Below are positions 5,648 to 12,409 of a stretch of 12,409 bases of DNA, piece after piece. Where the stretch lies: NCBI GenBank assembly GCA_964472545.1, contig CAYYNP010000291.1, positions 1 through 12,409 on the forward strand. The letters run 5' to 3'. How positions within the stretch are numbered: the stretch's first letter is position 1; each line of letters begins with the position of its first letter. Below the pieces are notes generated by a model, which did no database searches, was not told where the DNA came from, and worked only from the letters and a program-made list of their open reading frames with translations. This DNA comes from CAYYNP01 sp964472545 (GTDB taxonomy: Bacteria > Planctomycetota > Planctomycetia > Pirellulales > Thermoguttaceae). Made by a program: the position numbers and the translations under genes.

Positions 5648-7450
5648 GTGTGTGGGGGGCGTGGTGAGCGTGAGGATTGCAAATTGACAATTGACAATTG
5701 CAAATTGCAGATTGACGATGCGACCGTTGGCATTGCCGGGCGGGTGGTGTTCTTGGTCGACGAGTCGTCGGCCATGGAGGGGCGGGTAGCCGAAGGGACG
5801 AAGTCGAAGGGGGAGTGTGTCGCCACGGGGCTGAACTCCTTGTTGAAACAGTTGGCGGCCGGGCCGGAGTTGGACGTGGCATTGGTCGGGTATCGAGGCG
5901 ACGGGCAAGGCGGAGCCGACGTCGGATGTCGCTGGGGTGGAGCACTGGCAGGCGAGACGTTCGTGCGCAGCAGCCGGCTGGCCGAAACGCCGCTGCGCGT
6001 GGAGCAACGCGTGCGGCGGATCCCCGGGCCGGGAGGCATCGGCGTGGCGCACGAGCAGACGGTCGAGTTTCCGGTCTGGTACGCGCCGACGTTGGGCGAA
6101 ACCGCGTCGCCGAACGCCGCGTACGAGTATGCTGCCGGCCTGCTCTCGCAATCGCCGCCGTCGTCACAGCCGCCGTTGATCGTCAGCATTCTGGGGGAAT
6201 TGTCACAGACGTCGCGCTTGGTCGAGCCCGTCAACGCCGTTTGGCAATTGCCGCTGCCCGGCGGCGCGCCGTTGGTGTTCCACGCCCATTTGACCTCCTC
6301 CGGCCACGTCCCGCCGACGCTCTATCCGGCCTCCGAGGCCCACTTGCCGGTCGGCGCAGTGCGGGAAGTCTTTCAGGCGTCCAGCGTGTTGCCCGAGCCG
6401 ATGGCCGCCGCGTTGCGGCAGTCGCAAGTCACGGTCGGCCCCGGCGCCCGCGGCATGGTCTACCATGCGAAGATGGCCGAGTTGATCGGGTTCCTTTCGC
6501 TGGTGAAGGCCTATGCCAGTGCCGGGTGGCCGGGGCAAAGCGCAGCGGTGCCCCGGGAAGCTGTTCCCCAACAAGCCAGCCCCCCGGAACCCAACGCACA
6601 GGAACCCAACCCCCAGCAACCAGCCGCCCAGCAGCCGGCAACCAGCCCCGCGGAGAGTTCACCGGCACTTTGCCTCGTCGTGTTGCTGATCGACCGCTCG
6701 GTGGAGGATCCCGCCGACCCAACTGCCCGGCAACTCTGGGCCCGATTGCAGCAGCAGGCCAACGAACTGCTCGGCCAGATCGCCAAGCGAGGACAAGGGG
6801 CGATCGAAGCGGCGCTGGTCACCTGCGGATCGGACGACGCCGGAGGGCCGGACGTGCAGATCGGGTTCACCGGCGCGTCGGCCGGCGGCTTCTTCGTCCC
6901 CGGCGGCGAATTGCCCGCCGCGGCCCTACGTGTGGAAGAGACGACCGAGCACGTTTCCAACGGCATCGGCGGGCTGATCGAACTGACCCGCAAACGGCCG
7001 ATCTTCGTCGATCTGCCGCCAACCCGGCCTGCCTCGCCGCAGCCGGCCTTCGAGGCGGTCGCGCAGTTGGTGAACGACTGGTGTGGCCGTCATCCGGGCG
7101 GCCTGGTTCCGCCGATCGTCCTGCACGTAACGCGCGGCCGCGCCGAGGGAGTCGAGTTGGCCCAAACGCTGCAACATGCCACGCTCTACCACTCGGTCCA
7201 CACCGACGTTCCGCATCGCACCGTGGCCTACGCCAATCAGCCGGAAGGCATCGAGATCCCCGCCCTGCAACGGCTTTGGGAGATCAGCAGCCTGCTGATC
7301 GGCGCCGAGCAATTGGCCGCCAAACGCCCGGCCGTTACGGCCGACTCGCGCGGCATCGTCATCAACGGCAAGTTCGATCTGCTGCCCGACGGCATCCTCT
7401 CCGTCATCCCGGCCAAGCCACAATCATCAACGATGAATCACATTTCATAA
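5648..7450 (+). CDS. Protein with two tandem degenerate vWA domains
   Basis: A 600-residue protein. Domain 1 (about 33-297) and domain 2 (about 343-590) are joined by a Pro/Gln/Ala-rich linker (about 298-342). Both domains are homologous to the preceding vWA protein: SSVLPEP recurs at 245 and as SSLL at 547, each followed by an ARGM/SRGI motif. Their MIDAS sites are degraded. Domain 1 has DESSA at 38-42 instead of DxSxS and lacks the Asp of TDGE; domain 2 has DRSVE from Asp349 and VTRGRA. They probably bind partners without a metal, or not at all. No ATG is available near the beginning. The earliest start is GTG 5648, directly after the upstream stop, and TTG 5684 or 5705 are alternatives. 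Residues about 10-24 are encoded by a 7-bp tandem repeat. A PP2C gene follows 13 bases downstream, so these are likely one operon. The exact function is unknown. Confidence 0.82.
   Translation: MCGGRGEREDCKLTIDNCKLQIDDATVGIAGRVVFLVDESSAMEGRVAEGTKSKGECVATGLNSLLKQLAAGPELDVALVGYRGDGQGGADVGCRWGGALAGETFVRSSRLAETPLRVEQRVRRIPGPGGIGVAHEQTVEFPVWYAPTLGETASPNAAYEYAAGLLSQSPPSSQPPLIVSILGELSQTSRLVEPVNAVWQLPLPGGAPLVFHAHLTSSGHVPPTLYPASEAHLPVGAVREVFQASSVLPEPMAAALRQSQVTVGPGARGMVYHAKMAELIGFLSLVKAYASAGWPGQSAAVPREAVPQQASPPEPNAQEPNPQQPAAQQPATSPAESSPALCLVVLLIDRSVEDPADPTARQLWARLQQQANELLGQIAKRGQGAIEAALVTCGSDDAGGPDVQIGFTGASAGGFFVPGGELPAAALRVEETTEHVSNGIGGLIELTRKRPIFVDLPPTRPASPQPAFEAVAQLVNDWCGRHPGGLVPPIVLHVTRGRAEGVELAQTLQHATLYHSVHTDVPHRTVAYANQPEGIEIPALQRLWEISSLLIGAEQLAAKRPAVTADSRGIVINGKFDLLPDGILSVIPAKPQSSTMNHIS
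5676..5717. repeat. Six tandem ATTGNNN heptads at the start of the double-vWA gene
   Basis: Six consecutive 7-base units start with ATTG; two are ATTGACA, two are ATTGCAA, and one each is ATTGCAG and ATTGACG. The tract is distinctly AT-richer than its surroundings. Forty-two bases is a multiple of three, and the tract is read as part of the N-terminus (CKLTIDNCKLQIDD) without a stop. Tracts of ATTG-type heptads of this kind are a dispersed repeat in planctomycete-like genomes, from general recollection. It sits between the only overlapping ATG (5644) and the first recognisable vWA strand. Confidence 0.8.
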
Positions 7451-7463
7451 GTCCGCACGTCCC

Positions 7464-8444
7464 ATGCCCTTCCAAACCCGGGTTTTCAAACTTGCCAAAG
7501 ACCCCGAGCGTCCCTCGGAAGACCAGGACGCCTATGCTGCCGATCCGGGCCGAGGCCTGGCCGCGGTGGCCGACGGTGTGAGTTCGGCGTTGTTCTCTCG
7601 GCAGTGGGCGGGCATCATCGCGCAAACCGTCGTGGCCGACCCGCCCGACGTGGCCGACGGCGAGGCCTTTGCCGCCTGGCTCGCCGAGCGGAGGCAGCAA
7701 TGGTCCGAGCAGATCGACACCAGCGGCCTGGCCTGGTTCCAGAAGGCGAAGCTCCCCGCCGGCGCGTTCACCACGCTGTTGTGGGTCCGCATCTCGCCGG
7801 CTCCGCAGCAGGAAGGCAAGTTCGGGGCCTATCGGCTCGAGGGCTTTGCGGTCGGCGATAGTTGCCTGTTCCACGTCCGCCACGGCGAAGTGCTGCGGAC
7901 CTTTCCCATCGATGATTCCGAGCAACTCAAAGACGATCCGATCGTGGTGGGAAGCGTCGACCTGAAGCGCGACCACCTGGTCGAATTTGCCACCCTCGAC
8001 GAACTCTGCTATCCGGACGACCTGCTCGTGCTCTGCACGGACGCCGTGGCAGATTGGGCCCTGCGATTGATGGAGTCCGGCGAGACTCCCGACTTTGACC
8101 GATATTGGGACATGCCGCAAGAGACGTGGGAAGCGGAGATCGCCGCCCTGCGCGACGCGCGGCAGATGCGCTACGACGACACGACGCTCCTGCTCGTACG
8201 GTTAGTGGCCGAAGGCGTCGAGATTGGCCAGCCGCAACAGTCGTCTTTCACCGCGCCGGCAGGTTCTTCCGGCGATGAGGCACCCGCCGAGCCGGAAGAC
8301 TGGAAGGAGAAGCTCCAGAACACCGGCCGCCAGATCGCCGACGAGATCGAAAAGACCTCGGGGCGCATTTGGCGGGGGTTGAAGAAATGGAAGGATAAGG
8401 CCGTGGACAAGTACCGTCAGCGTTCGCGCCCGGAGGATCAATAG
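7464..8444 (+). CDS. PP2C-family protein phosphatase with a charged C-terminal tail
   Basis: A 326-residue predicted metal-dependent Ser/Thr phosphatase. The conserved PP2C positions appear in order: EDQD with Asp20/Asp22, ADG with Asp37-Gly38 (VADGVSS), GDS at 131-133, CTDAV with Asp193, and the closing DDTT at 238-241. This matches the compact PP2C_2-like group. After about residue 250 comes a low-complexity Ala/Pro/Gly/Glu stretch, then a Lys/Glu/Trp-rich helical tail (about 270-326) that is not part of the catalytic fold and may dock to a partner. It starts 13 bases after the double-vWA gene with no visible Shine-Dalgarno, consistent with translation as part of the vWA operon. It probably removes phosphate from proteins modified by a kinase encoded elsewhere. 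I see no transmembrane segment. Confidence 0.87.
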   Translation: MPFQTRVFKLAKDPERPSEDQDAYAADPGRGLAAVADGVSSALFSRQWAGIIAQTVVADPPDVADGEAFAAWLAERRQQWSEQIDTSGLAWFQKAKLPAGAFTTLLWVRISPAPQQEGKFGAYRLEGFAVGDSCLFHVRHGEVLRTFPIDDSEQLKDDPIVVGSVDLKRDHLVEFATLDELCYPDDLLVLCTDAVADWALRLMESGETPDFDRYWDMPQETWEAEIAALRDARQMRYDDTTLLLVRLVAEGVEIGQPQQSSFTAPAGSSGDEAPAEPEDWKEKLQNTGRQIADEIEKTSGRIWRGLKKWKDKAVDKYRQRSRPEDQ

Positions 8445-8496
8445 CACCTTATTGCAGCTTACTTTTCGGGTGCCACTTACTCACTCAAGCTGTAAG

Positions 8497-8698
8497 CGGG
8501 AGTGAAGAAGGGGGGACTGGCTCCGAACTCGAAACAGGTCAAATCTTCGTGAAGACGGCTGCCGCAAGGTGCCTGTCCCCCTTTTTCACGGTGCCCACCA
8601 GGGGCCGTCCGAAAAAGGGGACAGGCACCGTCGGCAAACGCCCCAACCACCTCAGGACCGGGCTCTCGACGGAGCCAGTCCCCATTTTCGGACTCCCG
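8497..8698. repeat. Nested inverted-repeat element (outer arms, MITE/REPIN-like)
   Basis: The outer arms are 8497-8524 and the reverse complement of 8671-8698; 22 of 28 bases pair, including an unbroken 13-base end carrying GGAGCCAGTCCCC or its complement. Inside lies a second inverted repeat of a different family (8568-8629). Together they fill the 294-base gap between the PP2C gene and the membrane protein gene. The same outer sequence occurs at 4-30. No transposase is encoded here, so if mobile it depends on one in trans; related repeats in other genomes are linked to IS200-like (RAYT) transposases. Nothing else is recognisable in the gap. Confidence 0.75.
8568..8629. repeat. Inner hairpin of the GGTGCCTGTCCCC / GGGGACAGGCACC family
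   Basis: The left arm 8568-8587 (GGTGCCTGTCCCCCTTTTTC) and right arm 8611-8629 (GAAAAAGGGGACAGGCACC) are reverse complements apart from one extra C in the left arm. The intervening 23 bases can also pair partly. The motif is a widespread dispersed repeat in planctomycetes and some other phyla. The T-run is within the arm, so a role as transcription terminator for the PP2C operon is possible but secondary. Confidence 0.82.
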
Positions 8699-8738
8699 TA
8701 CTTACCGTTTGAATTACTCACCTCCAGTCAAGCTCGCC

Positions 8739-9983
8739 ATGCCTTGTTCCTGCGGCCAACCTAATTCGACGTCCGCCACTCGCTGCTCGCGATGCGGTAA
8801 GCCGTTGCTGCTGGGCGTGCCGCGGCGGCGGTTGCTGATCGACGCGGGCGTCGGCGTCGGGCTGCTGTTGACGCTGCTGATCGTGTTTCTCTTCAACCGG
8901 GGCGACGGAACGCCCAAGCCCTCCGGCGAGTTGCTGGACGTCACGGAGCCGACGCAGCCGCGGCCGCTACGGCTGGCCGTTACGCCGCCGGAATTCGACG
9001 ACGTGGGCAAGCTGCTGAGAGAACTCGGCAGCGGGTTCCGCTATACGACGATCGAGTTCGACGATCTGCTCGATGTCGGCCGGCTGGCCGACTACGACGT
9101 CGTGTTTCTCACGTGCAGCACGCTGCCGCGCGACTGGGTCGGCGAAGCGTTGCATGAGGGCGATCGCGGCGGAAAACGCGGCGCGGTGCGCCCGCAGCAT
9201 GCGAAGTGGATTCGTGAGAACCTGCGGGCGTACGTCGAAGGCGGCGGCACGCTCTACGCCTCCGACTGGCAATTCGCGTTGATGCAGATCGCCTTTCCCG
9301 AGTTCATCGACCACGAAAGGGTCGCCAGCGGCGCCGCCGGCACGATCGAGGCGGAGGTCGTCGACGCCGGGCTGCGCAAACGCCTCGGCCCGACGATCGA
9401 ACTGCGTTTCGACAAGGAAGCCTGGCGTCCGGCCGCCCTCATCACCGGCGGCGTTTCCCCCGCGGCGGCCTATCTCCGCGGCACCTACCAAACCGCCGAC
9501 GGCCGCGACGTGCACGGCCCGCTGCTGGTCCAGTTCTCCTTCGGCAAGGGGCACGTGGTTTTCACGTCCTTCCACAACGAGAAGCAGAACAGCCGCACCG
9601 AACGCGAGTTGCTCCGCTATCTGGTGTTTGCCACGGTCACCGCCCGGATCGACGCCAGGGCCACCCGGCAGATGCTCGCCGGCGGTTTCTCGCCCGTCGA
9701 CCGGAACTTGCTGAGCGCCTCGTCGCAAGACCAGTCGCTTACCGGCAAGTATGAAAACGCGGCCGTATCCGACCTGCAATTCGTGCTGGCCTTCGAGAAG
9801 CGTGGGGCCAAGTTGCATCTTGTCGTGGTTGGCCCCCACGGCGAATCGCGCCAGGAATCGGGCGACGAGACGATCACCGTCGACGTTCCCGCCGCGGCCG
9901 CCGGAACGTGGAAATACACGATCACCCCGATCGAACTGCCCGACGAGAACTTCCCATTCACGATCACCGTCGGCCAGAAGTAG
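8739..9983 (+). CDS. Zinc-ribbon, single-pass membrane protein with Rossmann/GATase1-like domain
   Basis: A 414-residue protein of unknown function. It begins with a short zinc ribbon, with Cys3-x-Cys5 and Cys16-x2-Cys19, then a basic patch RRR (29-31) and one transmembrane helix (about 32-53). By the positive-inside rule the ribbon is cytoplasmic and the bulk faces outward. Residues about 70-305 look like a flavodoxin/GATase1-like alpha/beta domain: alternating strands such as YDVVFLTCSTLP, a glycine turn VEGGGTLYASDW, and GKGHVVFTSFHNEKQNSRTE near its end. I do not see a clear catalytic triad. The last 90 residues look like a beta-sandwich, ending in a PFTITVG strand. I chose ATG 8739, which puts the Cys residues at the N-terminus; TTG 8709 would add ten residues. 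It follows the vWA-PP2C operon on the same strand across a repeat element, and a link to that system is possible but unproven. Confidence 0.72.
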   Translation: MPCSCGQPNSTSATRCSRCGKPLLLGVPRRRLLIDAGVGVGLLLTLLIVFLFNRGDGTPKPSGELLDVTEPTQPRPLRLAVTPPEFDDVGKLLRELGSGFRYTTIEFDDLLDVGRLADYDVVFLTCSTLPRDWVGEALHEGDRGGKRGAVRPQHAKWIRENLRAYVEGGGTLYASDWQFALMQIAFPEFIDHERVASGAAGTIEAEVVDAGLRKRLGPTIELRFDKEAWRPAALITGGVSPAAAYLRGTYQTADGRDVHGPLLVQFSFGKGHVVFTSFHNEKQNSRTERELLRYLVFATVTARIDARATRQMLAGGFSPVDRNLLSASSQDQSLTGKYENAAVSDLQFVLAFEKRGAKLHLVVVGPHGESRQESGDETITVDVPAAAAGTWKYTITPIELPDENFPFTITVGQK

Positions 9984-10101
9984 GTCGCCGAAGTTCTCTC
10001 GTTCGAAAATGTGGTATCTCTGGCCGGTGGCTGAGAGTATGATAGCCTAATGTCGCCGCGGCAGGTGGCTTCGCGCGGCGGTTGGAACTTGGGCTTCTTT
10101 C

Positions 10102-12219
10102 ATGGAATACAATCGGCTCGGCAATCCCTTTGAAGGCCGGCAGCTCGCGCTGCTCGAAACGCTCCTGGAGGAGCGGACGCCGTTCTACGTCCGGATGCAG
10201 GTCTCTCCACTCGAGGCGCAGGCAGCCTATCTGCTCAATGCGCTGCTGCGAGCCGGGCACCCCCGCTGTCCAAAGTACTACGCGTTCTTCGGAAGCTCGG
10301 CCGCCGAAGCCGTCTCCGGAGCGTTGAAGCTCGTGCGTCACAACGTCTTCGCCCGCCACAAGACGGCAGAGAAACTCACGGCCGTCTACGACCCCCCGGG
10401 GTGGCTTCGAAGGCAGTTTGACCCGCTCGACGCCGGACCGGACGCTGCGTTGGTGCCGGGGATGCTGTACTTCGACGAGTTGGATGCCGTGGCCGACGCC
10501 GTCGAACGCCGGCGCGCGTCGTCGGTCTTGTTGACGCGTGCTGCCCAGACGCCGGCCGATGGCGTCGAGCGAATTCTGCTACTTTGCCGACGGCGTCGCG
10601 TCTTCACGGTGCTGGACGAATCGTCGACGGATCTCGCGGCAACGGGGCTGGTGTCGGCGTCGTTGGCGTTGCTGCCCGACGTAATCACGCTGGGCGAGAA
10701 CCTCACCGATTGCCGCGTGCCGGCCGGCTGCTTACTGATGAGCAAGGCACTCTATAAAGTCTGGAACCGCTTCAAGACCTACAACATCCACAGCAATACC
10801 TGGGGCGGAAACAGCACCACGATGACGTGCGTGCTGGACTTCCTCAAGACGACACCCGCCTGCCTCGCTCTGCCGGCCAACGTCGCCAGGACCATCGCCA
10901 AGACGTCGAATTCTCACGCAGCCGCCTCGAAACTGTTTGCGAAATACTGCAATCCGAAGATGACGCGGCTGATGAACTTGAGCGCGCTGAACAAGGACAT
11001 TATTGCGGCGTCCGGGAGCAAACTGCAAGTGCGCTCAGGCAGGCGGCTGGTTGACGTCATCGACGCGTCCGGGACCTTCGGGGTCAACCTGCGGGGACAT
11101 TGTCCGGCCGACGTCGTCGAGTCGGTCTTGCGGCGGCACGACCCGCGGCGCGATTATTGGGGCGACCTGGCGGAGCTGCTGAATCGAGAAGCCGGCTTTC
11201 CACACGTGTTTCCCGCGGTCAGCGGCGCGACTGCGATGGAGACGGCCATCCGTTTGGCACTGCTGGCAAATGCCCCGAAGAAGACCGTAGTCTCGCTGCA
11301 AATGGGGTATAGCGGGAAAACGCTACTCCCGCTGGCAACCACCTACAAGGCCCGATTGAAAGGTCCTTTTCAGCCGCTCTATCCGCACGTTACGTTCATC
11401 GACCCGGTAGCGCCCGATGCCGCAGACGCCCTGCAAGGCTATTTGGCAACGAACGACGTTGCGGTGGTCGTGTTGGAGGCAATCCAGGGAGAGGGCGGAG
11501 TGCGGCCGTGCCCGGAACGCCTCTTCGAATGCTTGGACAAGCAGCAGGCGCGATATGAGTATCTGATTGCCGTGGACGAAGTGCAGACTGGAATGTATCG
11601 GACCGGGAGGTTCCTCTGCCATGAAGGGAAGCTGGCGAACGTGGATATCGTCGCAATGTCGAAAGGTACGAGCGACATGGTGTTTCCAGTGGCCGCCACG
11701 TTGTTGAGCGAGGAAGTGTACGAGAGGGCACGTGCGAGAAACGAGAACGCCGTGTCGTTGTATTCGCAGCAATACAGATGTCAAGTCGGCGCCCAGGTGG
11801 CAATGCACGCAATCGAAGAGGGAAAGCGGCTAGGACTTGCGCAGCGGGCGGAAGAACTCGGAAAGTACTTCAGACGGAAACTCAGAGACGTTACGGAAGG
11901 CGTCGAGATCGTCAAAGACGTGCGAGGGGAGGGGCTGATGGTCGGTCTGGAACTCGATCCGCAGAGAGTGCCATGGCTGATTCGCGGCTCGATCGGCGGC
12001 TTGTTTGCCGCGGTCTGTGCAAACGCCCCGGGGCAACCCGTCTTCGTGGCCTTCACTCCCGATAAACCCCTGCTGATACGATACTTGCCTCCGCTGACGA
12101 TCACGAAGCGGGAGATCGATGCGATTTGCGACACCAGCCGAAGGTGCCTACAATACACGGTGCGCCAGATGCTGCTGCCGATTGTCAAGGAGTTCGTCAG
12201 AAGGAGGTTCGGCTCGTGA
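10102..12219 (+). CDS. Tandem class III aminotransferase: inactive N-domain fused to active-type C-domain
   Basis: A 705-residue protein with two class III (fold type I, PLP-dependent) aminotransferase units. The C-terminal unit (about 290-700) has SGATAMETA at 374-382, EAIQGEGGVRPC, the pyridine-binding Asp492 in VDEVQTG and the Schiff-base Lys521 in MSKGTSD, so it should be catalytically competent. The N-terminal unit (about 1-280) keeps the PLP-domain layout: GSSAAEAVSGALKL from Gly64, LDESSTD with Asp172, and LPDVITLGENLTD. However, Glu199 stands where the lysine aligns, and the terminal small domain is missing; it is best read as a pseudo-enzyme half. Start ATG 10102 has no clear Shine-Dalgarno. 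At least 11 AGA/AGG codons fall in the last 206 codons, against about 3 in the first 500. Amino donor and acceptor cannot be predicted; a biosynthetic cluster downstream is one possibility. Confidence 0.85.
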   Translation: MEYNRLGNPFEGRQLALLETLLEERTPFYVRMQVSPLEAQAAYLLNALLRAGHPRCPKYYAFFGSSAAEAVSGALKLVRHNVFARHKTAEKLTAVYDPPGWLRRQFDPLDAGPDAALVPGMLYFDELDAVADAVERRRASSVLLTRAAQTPADGVERILLLCRRRRVFTVLDESSTDLAATGLVSASLALLPDVITLGENLTDCRVPAGCLLMSKALYKVWNRFKTYNIHSNTWGGNSTTMTCVLDFLKTTPACLALPANVARTIAKTSNSHAAASKLFAKYCNPKMTRLMNLSALNKDIIAASGSKLQVRSGRRLVDVIDASGTFGVNLRGHCPADVVESVLRRHDPRRDYWGDLAELLNREAGFPHVFPAVSGATAMETAIRLALLANAPKKTVVSLQMGYSGKTLLPLATTYKARLKGPFQPLYPHVTFIDPVAPDAADALQGYLATNDVAVVVLEAIQGEGGVRPCPERLFECLDKQQARYEYLIAVDEVQTGMYRTGRFLCHEGKLANVDIVAMSKGTSDMVFPVAATLLSEEVYERARARNENAVSLYSQQYRCQVGAQVAMHAIEEGKRLGLAQRAEELGKYFRRKLRDVTEGVEIVKDVRGEGLMVGLELDPQRVPWLIRGSIGGLFAAVCANAPGQPVFVAFTPDKPLLIRYLPPLTITKREIDAICDTSRRCLQYTVRQMLLPIVKEFVRRRFGS

Positions 12220-12295
12220 CGGCAAGGCTGTCTCCGAAGGCCCGAAAGCGGAACGTTCTTCAGGAAGGAGATCCTCTCGCGGAGGTGTAACGACT

Positions 12296-12397
12296 GTGCG
12301 AGTTGCCTTGTTGGTCAACGACACGCCGGAGGCGAGCTTGATGGTTCGCCAGGTTCTCTGTAGTGTTTCAACTCAAATGGCACAAAGTGGAGGGTAG
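12296..12397 (+). CDS. Short reading frame, possibly the 5' remnant of a disrupted gene
   Basis: GTG 12296 is preceded by GGAGG at 12281-12285, 10 bases upstream, one of the best ribosome-binding sites in the window. The product would have 33 residues and begins with a strand-like VRVALLVNDTPEASLMVRQ, typical of the first beta-strand and helix of an alpha/beta enzyme. It ends abruptly in a less protein-like stretch at the TAG 12395-12397. The DNA from about 12358 is less GC-rich. It could be a gene broken by an insertion or frameshift, or simply a non-coding frame. No family can be assigned. Confidence 0.3.
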   Translation: MRVALLVNDTPEASLMVRQVLCSVSTQMAQSGG

Positions 12398-12409
12398 GTG
12401 ACGATCTCC

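Noticed and set aside
5644..5667. Seven-codon ATGA-overlapping minicistron (MSVWGAW)
   Set aside because: Too short to support as a gene; better explained as the remnant of a former start codon.
4682..6151. 489-codon antisense open frame across the vWA genes
   Set aside because: It crosses the boundary between two real + strand genes and shows only GC-driven composition.
5815..7581. 588-codon + strand frame overlapping the double-vWA gene
   Set aside because: An Arg-rich out-of-frame shadow; the vWA motifs lie in the other frame.
10038..10043. TATGAT, a -10-like hexamer before the aminotransferase gene
   Set aside because: No acceptable -35 sequence at 16-18 bases; a single hexamer is not enough to call a promoter.

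Overview
The window is GC-rich bacterial DNA, and every convincing gene lies on the + strand. The intergenic gaps, and two places inside genes, carry short repeats and inverted repeats of at least five unrelated families. This style, together with TTG/GTG-prone starts, weak Shine-Dalgarno sites and vWA/PP2C and zinc-ribbon membrane proteins, suggests a planctomycete, probably Pirellulales-like. That assignment is an inference; no rRNA or other phylogenetic marker is present.

Region 1 (about 1-4524) holds a secreted alpha/beta-hydrolase (133-1128), which overlaps by 26 bases a moeA gene (1103-2344). A second, longer moeA follows (2527-4524), fused to a C-terminal periplasmic-binding-like domain. 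The two MoeA proteins catalyse or support molybdate insertion into molybdopterin. They differ at the KPGKP loop, which suggests a division of labour. The second carries a short repetitive DNA element translated in frame.

Region 2 (about 4525-8444) is a compact three-gene operon: a single-domain von Willebrand A protein with an intact MIDAS, a protein with two tandem degenerate vWA domains, and a PP2C-type phosphatase. All three vWA domains are related by duplication. The set resembles the vWA-phosphatase part of TerY-P type signalling modules, but no kinase gene is in the window. A nested inverted-repeat element (8497-8698) separates this operon from a zinc-ribbon, single-pass membrane protein with a Rossmann/GATase1-like domain (8739-9983).

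Region 3 (10102-12219) encodes an unusual 705-residue protein. A class III aminotransferase-like domain that has lost its catalytic lysine is followed by a full class III aminotransferase domain with the lysine present. Its 3' third is rich in AGA/AGG codons, unlike the rest of the window. The right end (12220-12409) has only a 33-codon reading frame with a good ribosome-binding site, possibly the beginning of a gene cut short.

The most interesting points are the triplicated vWA/PP2C module, the tandem pseudo-/active aminotransferase, and the repeats that have become part of coding sequences at 2966-3003 and 5676-5717.
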